Assembly (NCBI GenBank): GCA_933207985.1
Contig: OW240912.1
Location: 235,520,329-235,584,328, forward strand
Direction: 5' to 3'
Source of the DNA: Pelobates cultripes
Taxonomy: Eukaryota; Chordata; Amphibia; Anura; Pelobatidae
Length of the DNA stretch: 64,000 bases
Under the pieces are notes generated by a model. That model searched no databases, was not told where the DNA came from, and saw nothing but the letters and a program-made list of their open reading frames with translations. The translations under genes and the position numbers were made by a program. This document shows positions 22,180 through 34,686 of the stretch, in pieces (within the stretch, counting starts at the first letter, position 1; every line of letters begins with the position of its first letter).

Positions 22180-23560
22180 TGAGTGAGACCTAGATTGTTG
22201 AGGCGGTTGCTAGGAAACCACTACCAAGCCTCAATGTAAAAAAACAAAGTGTTCGAAAGGATGAAAGCAAAGTATCTACCTATGTTATGTCCAGAGGATA
22301 CATAGTAACAAGATAACGCAAACCCCAGTAACGTCGCTGAGTATACATGTAAAGGACAGGGTATGGCAGTGAAACTGAAGGTAAATATGCATATGTAAAT
22401 ATGTACAAGACCATAATCTGCAAATACACATGAAAAGAGTTTAAGATGTAATGTGAAAACATGAAATAATTGTATGGGTCAATGCTTCTGCCACAAATTC
22501 CAAGGAAGGCTCTGACCCCTCATATATACGAGAGGCCAGAACCTTAGTGACTACATGGTCGATTCTTGTATGAACCAAACTTCTGAATAACCTACCAACC
22601 CAAGCAGTTATCGATGCCTAGGATGTGTGACCTGTGGGCACATGAATCTGGCTGAAACCTTTACCAACCCACAAACTGGCAGGACATTCAAGATCCAACA
22701 TAGGATTACATGTACTGCAGCATTTTGGATTTTGTCAAAGCCAACACAGAAGTACAAAAAAGAATAAGGGGACATTGGTGCTCGATCAGGATAGCCTACC
22801 AGGATGGGCAGTCAGACAAACCTGTAGCTAGGCATTTCCTATAAGCAGACCATACCCCAGCCTACCGTTCCTGGAATTTGTGGAAATTTATTATGTATCT
22901 GAACCCACACGATCGTTGTAAGACTCTACTGAAACTGAGTTTTATTAGACATTTACTTTAGACACTGTGTCCCAACGGGTCTTAATGAAAGAGACCTCCA
23001 GATTGCTTCTTAGACTTATCCCAATTTAGGCTCATATTACACATGGCCCACTCTGGACTTCCCATTGTCTGGCCATATGGAGTGGGTCGCTAATCTTTGC
23101 TGATGTTTATTATTCTGCAGTTTGGATTAATTCATCTTATTTTTTTATGTGTGTTTGTAGGTTTGTATTTTTGCAGATTGTGGTCTTTTTGTACATATGT
23201 ACGTATGCACTACTAATCTTTTGTTTCATTGGCACACCTTGCCCCGTATACTCAGTGATGTTACTGTGCGGTGACCTATTTTGTTACTATATCTTCTTTA
23301 CAAATACTTTGTTTTCATACTTTCGTTTACTTTGTTTTACATTGAGGCTTGGTGGTGGTTTCCTAGCAACTGCCTCAGCAATCCAGGTTTCACTTTCACA
23401 AGAATTCTTTACGTCACTCTCTCGTTTCACTCACACTTTATATAGCTATGTGTATCCTTGCTCACATTGTCCTGATAACATTTTAAGAAAAGCACTGAAA
23501 CATTGGTCATTTGTATGCAAGCTTGGCTGCTATAGGCTGCTATAATAAAGATAGCGGATT
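22180..23560 (+). mobile_element. Penelope-like element fragment with inverted arms
   Basis: About 22610-22740 encodes CLGCVTCGHMNLAETF, then NPQTGRTFKIQHRITCTAAF, the cysteine motif and lead-in to the GIY-YIG endonuclease of Penelope-like elements. Further on are PVARHF and a degraded ESFWIYxL-PxGLNE-like region near 22950-23000. Stops and frameshifts interrupt it. Arms of about 250 bp (22180-22440 and 23145-23400) are inverted copies of each other (shared TTGCTAGGAAACCAC), like the inverted pseudo-LTR arrangement of these elements. Confidence 0.72.
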
Positions 23561-23599
23561 GTCTTGCAGTAAATCCTGTGAGTGCTGTCTTCTGATAGA

Positions 23600-24293
23600 T
23601 TTTATTATTGTGGTGGGAGATTTGGCACCAGGGCTACTCTCAATAATCTCATCCATGGAGCTGGGAGCAGCTTCAGACAGAGCACCACGGCATCAGGGAA
23701 AAGGTAAGTTAACTATCTTTTAATGTACTTGGTGGGTGTGGTGGTAAATTAAACAGCTACAGGACACTTTAGCGTTAGGAATACACATATGAGAGAGCAC
23801 TTCCTGTCAGACTGGGTACCGCACCCCGCTCTGCCATGCTACAGGAGAGCAGGTACAGAGGAGAATGGGAGAGAGACACATGGAGCGACAAGGTAGATGA
23901 ACACTGGAGGGATGGGGGTTGTAGATTAACTTTGAAGGAGTGGAGGTAGATTGACACTGGAGGGACAGGGGGGAGATTAACACATGGGGGGGTGATTTAC
24001 ACATGGAGGGACGGAGGGGGAAACTGACACATGGAAGGAAATTGACACATGGAGGGACTGGGGGGGGGGGGCTGAATTGACACATGGAGGGACTCCAAGG
24101 TAATTCATGCACCGGGGCCCAGTGGTTTCTAGTTACGCCTTTGCCCCACAAACAGCCTTCTTCCCCATATACACACTCACCTTCTCCCAGCTCTATCCAG
24201 CATATCATCTAATCACCCACCTAATCACATTCATCATTTCATTTTACCCCAAACTAGCCGCATTCACCCATTAAATATTGGTGTGTGTATATA
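23600..24293. repeat. worn MITE piece and imperfect tandem repeat
   Basis: A T2-like segment lies at about 23760-23790 (GGACACTTTAGCGTTAGGAA). From 23880 to 24095 the unit 'ttgacacatggagggac' recurs four to six times with G runs. No gene. Confidence 0.5.
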
Positions 24294-24619
24294 CACTGCA
24301 GAAAAAAATAAAGGGAACACTGAAACAACACAATGTAACACAAGTCAATCACACGTCTGTGAAATCAACTGTCCAATTAGGAAGCAACACTGAGTGACAA
24401 TCAATTTCACATGCTGTTGTGCAAATGGGATAGACAACAGGTGGAAATTATAGGCAATTAGCAAGACACCCCCAATAAAGGAGTGGTTCTGCAGGTGGTG
24501 ACCACAGACCACTTCTCAGTTCCTATGCTTCCTGACTGATGTTTTGGTCACTTTTGAATGCTGGCGGTGCTTTCACTCTAGTGGTAGTCTACAACCCACA
24601 CAAGTGGATGGCACATCAA

Positions 24620-25545
24620 TGCGAGCTGTGGCAAGAAGGTTTGCTGTGTCTGTCAGCGTAGTGTCCAGAGCATGAAGGCGCTACCAGGAGACAGGTCAGT
24701 ACATCAGGAGACGTGGATGAGGCCGCAGGAGGGCAACAACCCAGCAGCAGGACCGCCACCTCCGCCTTTGTGCAAGGAGGAACAGGAGGAGCACTGCCAG
24801 AGCCCTGCAAAATGACCTTCAGCAGGCCACAAATGTGCATGTGTCTGCTCAAACGGTCAGAAACAGACTCTATGAGGGTGGCATGAGGGCCCGACGTGCA
24901 CAGGTGGGGGTTGTGCTTACAGCCCAACACCGTGCAGAACACCAAGATTGGCAAATTCGCCACTGGCGCCCTGTGCTCTTCACAGATGAAAGCAGGTTCA
25001 TACTGAGCACATGTGACAAATGTGACAGAGTCTGGAGACACCGTGGAGAACTTTCTGCTGCCTGCAACATCCTCCAGCATGACCGATTTGGCAGTGGGGG
25101 GGCATTTCTTTGGGGGGCCGCACATCCCTCCATGTGCTCGCCAGAGGTAGCCTGAATGCCATTAGGTACCGAGATGAGATCCTCAGACCCCTTGTGAGAC
25201 CACATGCTGGTGCGGTTGGCCCTGGGTTCCTCCTAATGCAAGACAATGCTAGTCCTCATGTGGCTGGAGTGTGTCAGCAGTTCCTGCAAGACGAAGGCAT
25301 TGATGCTATGGACTGGCCCGCCCGTTCCCCAGACCTGAATCCAATTGAGCACATCTGGGACATCATGTCTCGCTCCATCCACCAACGTCACATTGCACCA
25401 CAGACTGTCCAGGAGTTGGCAGATGCTTTAGTCCAGGTCTGGGAGGAGATCTCTCAGGAGACCATCCGCCCCTCATCAGGAGCATGCACAGGCGTTGTAC
25501 GGAGGTCATACAGGCACGTGGAGGCCACACACACTACTGAGCCTC
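24620..25545 (+). pseudogene. Tc1-type transposase, broken
   Basis: All three catalytic acidic residues are present (D of FTDESRF, D of QDNASPHV, E of NPIEHIWD, spacing typical of DD34E). A shift of frame at about 25130 separates the first from the second. The upstream part needs another frame or starts without ATG. The family cuts and pastes DNA at TA. Confidence 0.85.
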
Positions 25546-25550
25546 ATTTT

Positions 25551-27244
25551 TTATTTTTTATTTTTTTTTATTCTTTCTTTTATTGTGGCATTTGCGTTAT
25601 GGGATACAGAATAAAAGGAGGAGGCACTGTGGGGTAACACAAGTTGATAAAAACAAGATGGAGTGCAGTACACGCCTACAAAAGACTGGCATATTTTTTT
25701 TTTTTAACCGTCAAGTAAACATATCAAGACAAACAGTTGTTTAAGATATGGGTGCAATGGTGAGTTAGCGGTTGCTCAAATAGTAGGTTTCACATGCGCA
25801 ATATAACAGATTTGCATGCTCATTAAACATGAGAAGAACAATTGTGTGGCATAAAATAACACTGAAATAACGTAAATTAATTACAAGGTTAGCTTTTATG
25901 TCAGCTCTGATATAAGATTTTGAGAGACTGTAACATATTCACTTGCTGACATTAGATTTAAGGGTTATAGATGAGCAAGCTTGAGCAGTCAAGGTTGATA
26001 CGTCTAGCAACTGTCTGCTACATCCCCCCGGGAGATCACTCTTGTGGCACTTTCGGGTTCTCTAAGGGTTAGGCTAAGAACATGCTGTATGGTCAGTGGG
26101 TTCAAATAGAAAGAAGACGAAAAACAAAAACAACAAGGAGTATACAGTGGTCATACTGTAGTTTCAAGCTCATGCAGGTGTATGTCTGTGTTACTTTCTG
26201 TAAGTATGGTCTTACGATAAGTAGCCAGTCCAGTGCCATGAGTCCCATAGAGTCCTGTAATGCCTCCCCTATCAGCCTATGCCTTAAGGAGGTGCAAGCC
26301 AGTCCTGTCGCATGTTGATCGGGTTTTCGCGCCAGTGTGGAGGTCGGCGAGTCTGTGGGTGCAGGGAGATTGCAGGCATTGCGTCTAGGTCGGAGAACGG
26401 TCGCCTCCTTGTGCTCCAGCTGGGTAGGTGAGGGGTGACTCCGTCAGCCGTTATGGAGAGGCAGTTGAGTCTGAGTGCCGGTCCCTGGGATGTTGGGGCG
26501 CCATGCCTGTGTGTGGAGCAGCCCTTCCATGTTAAGGATCGCGGGCGCCTCTTCTGACTCCTCTGTAGGGCGCTGATGCGTCGTTTGCGCTGTTGGCCCC
26601 ATCTCCCCCCGATTTTCAGCATCAGATAGCCAAATGAGTGTGGCTGCTGTTTAGGGGGTTCACCATTCCCCTCTAGCGTGCCGTGCTTAGGAGTGGCTGT
26701 GTCTGCCGTCTGTGAGGAGAGGGCTGCTGCCGTTTCTGCGCGGAGTCTGATCCGCTCCCAAAATGCAGCGTAGATGTGGTCAAAAGCCTCCATTAGGCTC
26801 CAGTTTTGCCCCTCAGGGTCGCGTGCCGTCTCCATATGGGGTGCCGAGTCTGAGTCCTGGCGGGTGTACAGTGTGCACAGGTCAGTCCCGGGGGTAGGGA
26901 TGCAGCGTGAGGTGCCGGGTTGTTCCTCACCGGTGGGGGGGGGGGAATCGGGGTATCTCACCAGGTCGTTCTCAGTAGTTTGTGGATAGAGGGGTTGGCC
27001 ACCCCCTCACTCCCGTGCCACGAGGTAGGCCGCAACTAGGCCTCAAGCTTGCTCCAGTGAGATGTTGACCGATCGATGGGGAGCCAGCAGCCAGGTTAGT
27101 AGCCCTGGGGTTGTAGGGTCACTGCAGGGTCTGCTAGTGTCGAATTTGTGTAGCAAGAGTCCATTTATAAGATTTTATTTGAAGATGGCTCCCGGAGCTC
27201 ATGCTGCATGCGACCGCTCGCCATACCAGTCAAGCCCCGCCCCC
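25551..27244 (-). mobile_element. short L1-like (half-LINE) retroelement inside Tc1
   Basis: The insertion point is clear because the Tc1 sequence GCCTCATTTT|GAC is split, with CATTTT repeated at 25545-25550 and 27245-27250. On the minus strand it starts with a GC-rich leader (GGGGCGGGGCTTGACTGG, a style seen in frog L1 5' ends), carries a 225-codon open frame (26284-26961) rich in Arg, Pro and Ser, and ends in an A-rich tail (T-rich on plus at 25551-25590). No reverse transcriptase is present, so it is either internally deleted or an ORF1-only type. Confidence 0.6.
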
Positions 27245-27547
27245 CATTTTGACTTTTTTTATGGACATTACATCAAAGTTGGATCAGCCTGTAGTGTGTT
27301 TTTCCACTTTAATCCAGACCTCCATGGGTTGAAAAATTAGATTTCTATTTTTTTTTTTTTTTGTGTGATTTTGTTGTCAGCACATTCAACTATGTAAAGA
27401 ACAAAGTATTTCAGAAGAATATTTAATTCATTCAGATCTAGGATGTGTTATTTTTGTGTTCCCTTTATTTTTTTGAGCAGTGTGTGTGTATATATATATA
27501 TAGGCAAGAAGGATGGTAAATCTGACCCTGTCTGTGTTCCTAATGCT

Positions 27548-28714
27548 ATATATTGATCAGATACAACATTAAAACCACTGACAGATGAAGTGAATAACTG
27601 ATTATATATTGTTACAATGGTCCTCTCAACGGGTGGGATATATGAGGCAGCAAGTGAACAGTCAGTTCTCAAACTATAGTTGTTATAAACAGGAAAAATG
27701 AGTGACTTTGACAGAATGATGGCAGGATGACTGCATCAGAACATCTACAAAATGGCAAGTCTTGTGGGCAAATATGCAGTGGTTAGTAACTACCAACAGC
27801 GATGCACGGAAGGACAACCGGTAAATTGGCATAATGGGTGCCCAAGGGTCATTGATGCATAAGGGAAGTGAAGCCTAGTCCATCTGGTCCGATCACACAG
27901 AAGAGCTACTGTAGCTGAAATTGCTCGAAAACTTTATGTTGGCCATGATAGAAAGGTGACAGAACACACACTGCAGTTTGCGGTGTATTGGACTGTATAG
28001 ACACAAACCAGTTGGTGTGCCCCTGTCGATTGCCGAAAGCAACTTCAATGGGGACGTGAGCATCAGAACTGGGCCATGAAGCAATGGGAAAGGTTGCCTG
28101 GTCTGATGAATCACGTTTTCTTTTTGGTCACGTGGAAGACTGGGTGCTTGTACGTAATTTACCTGCGGAAGAGATGGTAGCAGGGTGCACTATGGGAAGA
28201 AGGCAGGCTGGAGGAGGCAGTGTTCTACTTTGGGCAATGTTCTGCTAGGAAACCTGGATCCTGACATTCATGTGAATGTTACTTTGACATGCACCACCTG
28301 TCTAGAGATTGCTGCAGACCACGTACACCCTTTCATGGCATTAATGTTTCCTAATGGCAGTGGCCTCTTCCAGCAGGATAATGCACCCTGCCACACTGCA
28401 AAATTGTTCAGGAATGATTTGAAGTACATGACAAAGAGGTCAAGGTGTTGCCTTGGCCTCCAAATTCCACATCTCTCAATCCGATTAAGCATCTGTTGGA
28501 TGTGCTGGAACAACAAATCCCATTCATGGAGTCCCCACCTCGTAACTTGCAGGACTTAAAGGACCTGCTGCTAATGTCTTATGCCTCATGCCACAGGACA
28601 CGCTAAGAGGTCTTTTGGAGCCAATGCCTTGATGCATCAGAGCTGGTTTGGCAGCAGAAGTGGATCCACATGATATTAGGTAGGTGGTTTTGATGTTGTG
28701 GCTGATTAGTGTAG
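27548..28714 (+). mobile_element. second Tc1/mariner-type transposon, degraded
   Basis: Ends ATTGATCAGATACAACATTA and, reversed, CTAATCAGCCACAACATCAA are inverted copies. Transposase traces: SDESRFLFGHVEDW near 28100, FQQDNAPCHTAKLF near 28370, SLNPIKHLLDVLEQQI near 28475, where the catalytic Glu has become Lys. Multiple stops; it is dead. Confidence 0.82.
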
Positions 28715-28747
28715 TGTTCCTTTAATATTGTGTTCTACTTACTTACT

Positions 28748-29530
28748 GTGGCGGACCACTCCTTAAGGGATCCGAGTGTCACTGCCAAGGGTTTCCTTTC
28801 CCCTTCAAAGTATCCCATTCAGTGCAGTAGTCAGTGATTATAGCTTGCAGTATAGCTGTAGTGTATAGCAGTGTTATAGCTCCCCCCCATACATTAGTCG
28901 AGACTTAATTCTGGGAGAAGATCTGATTTTATTGTCACCAACACGGTCATTTATACATGGACCCCCAGCATAGGATCCCTATTCAATAGTACAATGATCC
29001 CGCCCTGGGTGCCTCTGTGTCTGAGAGATAATTGTGTTATATTTCGCTAAACTAATTATCTCCCGGACACAGAAGTTACAACACAAAATATCCCCAAAAA
29101 CACAAGTTAGCTGGGTACAGTGACTGCCTGTGGCCAGGCCAGAGTACAACAACTTTTGGGTGTAAGTCCCACCATAATCTTTGCGTCTCTCTGGATCCTG
29201 TTAGCAATCCTGAGGAGAGGAGCTCTCAGTTACTAATGTGGAGGGCATGTGGGGAGATCCAGGGGTTTGGGACAACGTCCTTGAAAAGGGATAGGGGAGT
29301 GACTAGGCCCTTTTTGGGAGTATTGGCATAGGTGACTGGGTGTTCCGTCACACTTACTAAAGTAACGATAGGCTGGCAGAGTTGGTGTTAGCTCAGACAG
29401 AAGCGGTGTGGTAATGTATGCATCATACCTTCTGTACAGCCCCAGATGCAGTGGGTCAGAAATCAATACCAGGACTACGATCACCAGAGTCCATTCCCCA
29501 GAAACACGAGCATGAGTTCACCACTGGACT
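28748..29530. repeat. LTR-like interspersed repeat
   Basis: Starts TGTGGCGGACCACTCC. It contains AATTATCTCCCGGACACAG, a piece related to the 30480 LTR-like block ('aattatctcccgagcagag'). An ATTTATACATGG segment and TTTATTG read as TATA box and poly-A signal on the minus strand. No coding sequence; class not proven. Confidence 0.4.
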
Positions 29531-30479
29531 TGCTCACATGGAGTAAAATAATATTTGTCTTTCTCCCCACCCGACCCCCGTGTGCATGCTACAGGAGATG
29601 TGATTCTGCATGAAAGGCTTATACATCATCTCTGTTTTAAAGCAGGTGACATTGGCTGAGTCATTTCAATGAAACAATGTGGTATCCATTCATTTACACC
29701 TCGAGTTTCCTTTTGAATGGGGTGCATCAAATAGGCAAATAAATACTTTTGCTAAATTGTATTGGGCAAATGATTAAAAGGTCCCTAATACTGACAGATT
29801 TAGTTCCAAGCTGAATCACACAGGAATCAACACTTCTGCAAATGCATGAATAGACTTTCATTGTGAAAGTATAATTGTAGTTACTGGAAATTTAAACAAA
29901 ATATTCAGAAAAGTGTGAATTGTCAGTAATTTAACGTAAGATTTAAATTTAAGGTTAAAATAGATGACATAGCTCAGCTATTCTGACATACATTTTGAAA
30001 TTCCCTATTTAGTTTAATTACTGATGTATAAAAAATGATGACTTTGTAAAGCTACTACATCCACTAAACCCTTATCAAAACAGCACTAGTAATTTAGTTT
30101 CACTTTAGTGTTTAGGGTCAGGGGCACACCTCGATCCCACTTGATCAAAAAAATACGGGGTTTAAGCTTGGCACCCTGATCTGATTGCCTTAAACCAAGC
30201 TTTTTTTAAACTATTTTTTGTGCAGGTAGGTACAATATCTTTGTCAAGACGCCACAACAGCGTACATATATACATAACTTTACAGATTAGGTAGTGGCTT
30301 AAGTTGCGTGCACATTTTTAACGAATACAACAAAGTTTAACGTTATCAGTCTATAGGTTATGTGTTGAACATGTTCAATCAAACTTAACGGCACAGTGAA
30401 AATTAGACTGTTATTATAGCATGCCTGTGGTGCAGGAATACATTATTATTCATGTTATTTCTAGTATAGGGTATTGTAT
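29531..30479. other. intergenic, no feature seen
   Basis: AT-rich sequence without recognisable gene, RNA or transposon ends. Confidence 0.4.
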
Positions 30480-31400
30480 TTGTGACAGACCCATCCGTAT
30501 GAACTAACATTGCTGTGTTCGTCTGTTTTGCCGTTTGCATGAATTTACCCATTCGTATGCCTTGTTTAAGTGAATCTACTTTCCTGCCGAACGGAACTGT
30601 CGAACGGACGGCCACCCAGAAGAGAAGTGTGCTGCTGGTTAACCTATTGATCCCAATTAGAACGTTGCAGTTAACCACAGACACTTCTCAATTAAAACCG
30701 AATACAGGGTGGTCGTCGTTCGTATGTCGACCACGAGGCGGCGGCCATTTTAACCATGCGAAAGACCAGCGGTGTTCGACGGTTATTTCATGGAGCTGAA
30801 AACTTACACTTTTTCAACCGAACACCGCTGAAGCCATCGACCTCCCTTCTCAATTGACAGAAGTGTGCGAACACCGGCCATTCGGGAGATGTTAAGGCAA
30901 GAATGGACTTACCCCAGAGAGCCTTCCCATGGAGTCAATCGCGTACCGAAGAACTGTAATAGACTTTGACTCCATGGCGATTGAACTGTGCGTATGGGAT
31001 CTGAGCGCTATTTGCCAATAATGTGCACTCAGATCCAGGCTATCTGGGGATGTGTTACACGAATGTAATATGTTCGGCAGTTATGAAGTTATATATTTTT
31101 ATGTGTTTTGTGACTTGTATTTAAAATGGCGATTTGCCTCTGCTCTGGGAGATAATTGAATTACTTCTCAATTATCTCCCGAGCAGAGGGGAGGAAACTG
31201 TGATGCATGCTGGGAATATTGTGTGATTGTATGTCTGAAATGTCCCCATGTCCATCTGCTATTCCAGTCTCCCATTTGGTCCCCTAGGGGAGTGTCCACC
31301 AAGTGGGAGACCTGCATAAATACGGGCAGGTAGCCCACAGTAAAGCCAGTTCTTGTTTTACCCACAATGCGGAGCTTGGTCTCATTATTGGGGGGGATTT
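30480..31400 (+). mobile_element. probable retrotransposon LTR, cut by assembly gap
   Basis: Starts TGTGACAGACCCATCC and is rich in CG words (CGAACGGAC, GTCGACCACGAGGCGG). It contains a fold-back GGGAGATAATTGAATTAC...AATTATCTCCC, then ATAAATACGGGCAGG as TATA-like box and a 'tcttgttttacccac' region before the gap. This is the order of a promoter-bearing LTR. The partner LTR and any coding region are not seen. Confidence 0.45.
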
Positions 31401-31500
31401 NNNNNNNNNNNNNNNNNNNNNNNNNNNNNNNNNNNNNNNNNNNNNNNNNNNNNNNNNNNNNNNNNNNNNNNNNNNNNNNNNNNNNNNNNNNNNNNNNNNN
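31401..31500. other. assembly gap (100 N)
   Basis: Exactly 100 N, a placeholder of unknown true size, between the LTR-like block and a VNTR that probably broke the assembly. Confidence 0.99.
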
Positions 31501-32167
31501 GGAAAGAGGAGGGGAACGAGTGAGACCTGGTGGAAAGAGGAGGGGAAAGAGTGAGACCTGGTGGAAAGAGGAGGGGAACGAGTGAGACCTGGTGGAAAGA
31601 GGAGGGGAACGAGTGAGACCTGGTGGAAAGAGGAGGGGAGCGAGTGAGACCTGGTGGAAAGAGGAGGGGAGCGAGTGAGACCTGGTGGAAAGAGGAGGGG
31701 AGCGAGTGAGACCTGGTGGAAAGAGGAGGGGAGCGAGTGAGACCTGGTGGAAAGAGGAGGGGAGCGAGTGAGACCTGGTGGAAAGAGGAGGGGAGCGAGT
31801 GAGACCTGGTGGAAAGTGCGAGGAGGGGAGCCGGAAAGTGAGACCCGGGTGGAGCAGGGAGCCGCAGTGAGACCCGGTGGAAAGAGGAGGGAGCCGGTGG
31901 CGGGAGACCCGGTGGGAGCAGGAGGGGAGCCGCAGTGAGACCTGGTGGTGGAAAGAGTGCGTGAGGGGAGCGCAGTGAGACCCGGGTGGGAAAGAGTGAG
32001 GGGAGCCGCGAGACCTGGTGGAAAGAGGAGGGGAGCGAGTGAGACCTGGTGGAAAGAGGAGGGGAGCGAGTGAGACCTGGTGGAAAGAGGAGGGGAGCGA
32101 GTGAGACCTGGTGGAAAGAGGAGGGGAGCGAGTGAGACCTGGTGGAAAGAGGAGGGGAACGAGTGAG
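31501..32167. repeat. 31-bp VNTR, about 21 copies
   Basis: The unit is GGAAAGAGGAGGGGAGCGAG followed by TGAGACCTGGT. Both flanks are almost perfect copies, but 31815-32010 is scrambled by many small insertions and losses. The repeat abuts the gap, so its real length is unknown. Long minus-strand open frames here are artefacts. Confidence 0.96.
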
Positions 32168-32169
32168 AG

Positions 32170-32211
32170 AGGGATATATATATATATATATATATATTAT
32201 ATTATATATAT
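32170..32211. repeat. (TA)n microsatellite
   Basis: TA repeats directly after the VNTR. Confidence 0.9.
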
Positions 32212-32854
32212 TTGCAACAAGAGGAGTTGGACGCACATGAACAGAGGGTGTTGAGGGCCCTTCTCAAACGATCTTGCATTGTAGAGTGATTGTTACCTGC
32301 TGTTAATGTATATCCTGCTTTATGACATCTGCAATAAAACCGCTTTTATTTATTACTTCATGTGTATTTCTTAACTTCCAAAGAATGTTTTGTAGTAAAA
32401 GTACTGAAAGGCTGATGTTTGTGCAGCTCTAGATAGTATTTAGTGCAAATATAATCTTTGCTTGCAATGCAGACATCGGCTGATATATTTTAGCAATCTT
32501 GTGCTACACCTGATCAATCACATGGCTGGCATTTCTCCCCTGCATCCAGGGTTCCTCTCGATGACCTCTGGTCTGTGCTATGCTTGGTGAAGAGAAACTG
32601 AACTGCTCTCTGCTAGTTGAGGGTGTACGATTACAGGAGTGTGCACCGTTTGCTACATCTGAGTAACCCCTTAATTTTGCAGCTTTATGAAAAAGGTTAC
32701 TTAAACCAAGTTTAAAAGTAGTTTAACGGGAAAGATCCCAAGATTGGTTTGCATGTGGAGAGGTAGGAGGAACATAAATAAGAAGCTTTCAATGAAATGT
32801 AGTTTGTGTGTTTTTTTTGTTTGTTTGTTCTTGTTTTTTGACAGAGTCAAATTG
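32212..32854. other. intergenic, no feature seen
   Basis: AATAAA occurs at about 32332 after 'ctgcaataaaaccg', which could be the poly-A signal of the retroelement whose LTR lies before the gap. Otherwise nothing recognised. Confidence 0.35.
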
Positions 32855-34637
32855 TTAACCCCTTAAGGACTGGACTGTTTTTGCGATGTTGTACATTTGC
32901 GACCAGGCATATTTTTACACTTTTGTGGTGTTTGTGTTTGGCTGTAATTTTCAGCTTTCTCATTTACTGTTCCCATACAAATTATATATTGTTTTTTTCA
33001 GGACAAAAGGGGCTTTCTTTACATACCATTATTTATATAATCTCATGTATTTTAATTTAAAAAAAATAAAAAAATATGTTTTTTGACTTTTACTTGAAAA
33101 ATCTTTTACTCATCTACAAAAGCGAATGGAAAAAAACTGCTAAATAGATTCAAAATGTTGTCCTGAGTTTAAAAATACCCAGTGTTTACGTGCTTTTTTG
33201 CATGTTATAGGGTTATAGGTAAAAGTAGGATATTGCGGTTTCAAAACATACATTTTTAAAATGTATCAATAGTGACATTGTAACACTATTATCTGTCATA
33301 AATCTCTGAATAACACCCCACATGTACATATTTTTTAAAGTAGACAACCCAGGGTATTCAATATGGGGTATGTCCAGTCTTTTTTAGTAGCCACTTAGTA
33401 GAAAACACTGGCCAAAGTAAGCATTCATATATTTGTTTGTGTGTGAAAAAGTAAAAAACTAAATTAAAGTAAAAAACTAAATTGAATGCTAATTTTGGCC
33501 AGTGTTTGTGACTAAGTGGTTACTAAAAAAGACTGGATATACCCCATTTGCAATACCTTGGGTTGTCTACTATTGCAAATGGTATGCCATCATGGGGGTA
33601 ATTCTCATTCCTGGGCTACCATACGCTCTCAAAGGCAACGTAACCAACCTGGCCATTTTCAATGTAAATATATTTGACCCATATATTTAACCCTGTAACG
33701 TTCAAAAACGCTTTAAAATCTGTACATGGGGGGTACTGTTATACTCGGGAGACTTTGCTGAACACAAATATTAGTGTTTCAAAACAGGAAAACGTATCAC
33801 AACAATTATATCATCAGTAAAAGTGCTGTTTGTGTGTGAAAAATGCGAAAAAAGTCACTTTCACTGACAATATCATCGCTGTGATATGTTTTACTGTTTT
33901 AAATCACTAATATTTGTGTTCAGCGAAGTCTCCCGAGTAAAATGGTAACCCCCATGTACGGGTTTTAGGGTGTCATAGAAAGTTACAAGGTAAAATACAG
34001 TGCTAGCAAATTAAATTCTCTGGACTTTCGCCCGCTGGCAGGTAAGTAGTCCACAAATTGCAATCAATAAAATTACTGAATTATGTAAAAATATTACATA
34101 AATACGCACGTAGAATTTAAATATATATGCATATTTATATATTTATTTATGTAATTTTGTATATGGACATATGTATATTTCATATTATTTGTATTTATTT
34201 ATATATACATAGATATATATATATATATATATATAGATATATATATATATATATATTAAAATACAGTTAGAATAAAATTTCATATAGATATATAATTTTT
34301 TTAAATTGTTTATTATTTAAATTACTTATTTATATTTTATAATATATATATATATATATATATACAATATATATATTATATACGTGTGTAATTTAATTCT
34401 AAGTGTATTTTGATATAAATATATTAATTTTAAAATACAGTTAGAATAAAATTTCATATAGATATATAATTTTTTTTAAATTGTTATTTAAATTACTTAT
34501 TTATATTTTATTATATATATATATATACACAATATATATATAGTTATTATATATATTATATGCGTGTGTAATTTAATTATAAGTGTATTTTTATATTAAT
34601 ATAAGTACATATTAATATAAAAATACACTTAGTATGG

Positions 34638-34686
<49 letters not shown>

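Larger units (their letters stand above)
24294..27482 (+). mobile_element. Tc1/mariner-type transposon with inserted retroelement
   Basis: Inverted ends CACTGCAGAAAAAAATAAAG at the left and, reversed, CACTGCTCAAAAAAATAAAG at the right, next to TA. The transposase on the plus strand runs from about 24620 to 25545: helix-turn-helix region [14 protein letters not shown], then catalytic blocks FTDESRF, LMQDNASPHV and SPDLNPIEHIWD (DD34E triad). It is cut by a frame break near 25130-25155 (24835-25155 and 25110-25637 frames), so it is not functional as it stands. Its 3' end is split by the insert 25551-27244. Confidence 0.9.

Noticed and set aside
23147..23545. 132-codon frame of hydrophobic composition
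   Set aside because: It lies in the right inverted arm and tail of the Penelope-like element. The same bases occur inverted at 22180-22440.
25110..25637. 175-codon frame as a host gene
   Set aside because: It is the second half of a Tc1-type transposase, with element ends on both sides.
26284..26961. 225-codon minus-strand frame as a novel host gene
   Set aside because: It lies wholly within an inserted element that has a poly-A tail and target repeat. Kept only as a mobile-element ORF.
31385..32236. 283-codon minus-strand frame of SHSLPSSFHQV repeats
   Set aside because: VNTR translation running through the N gap.
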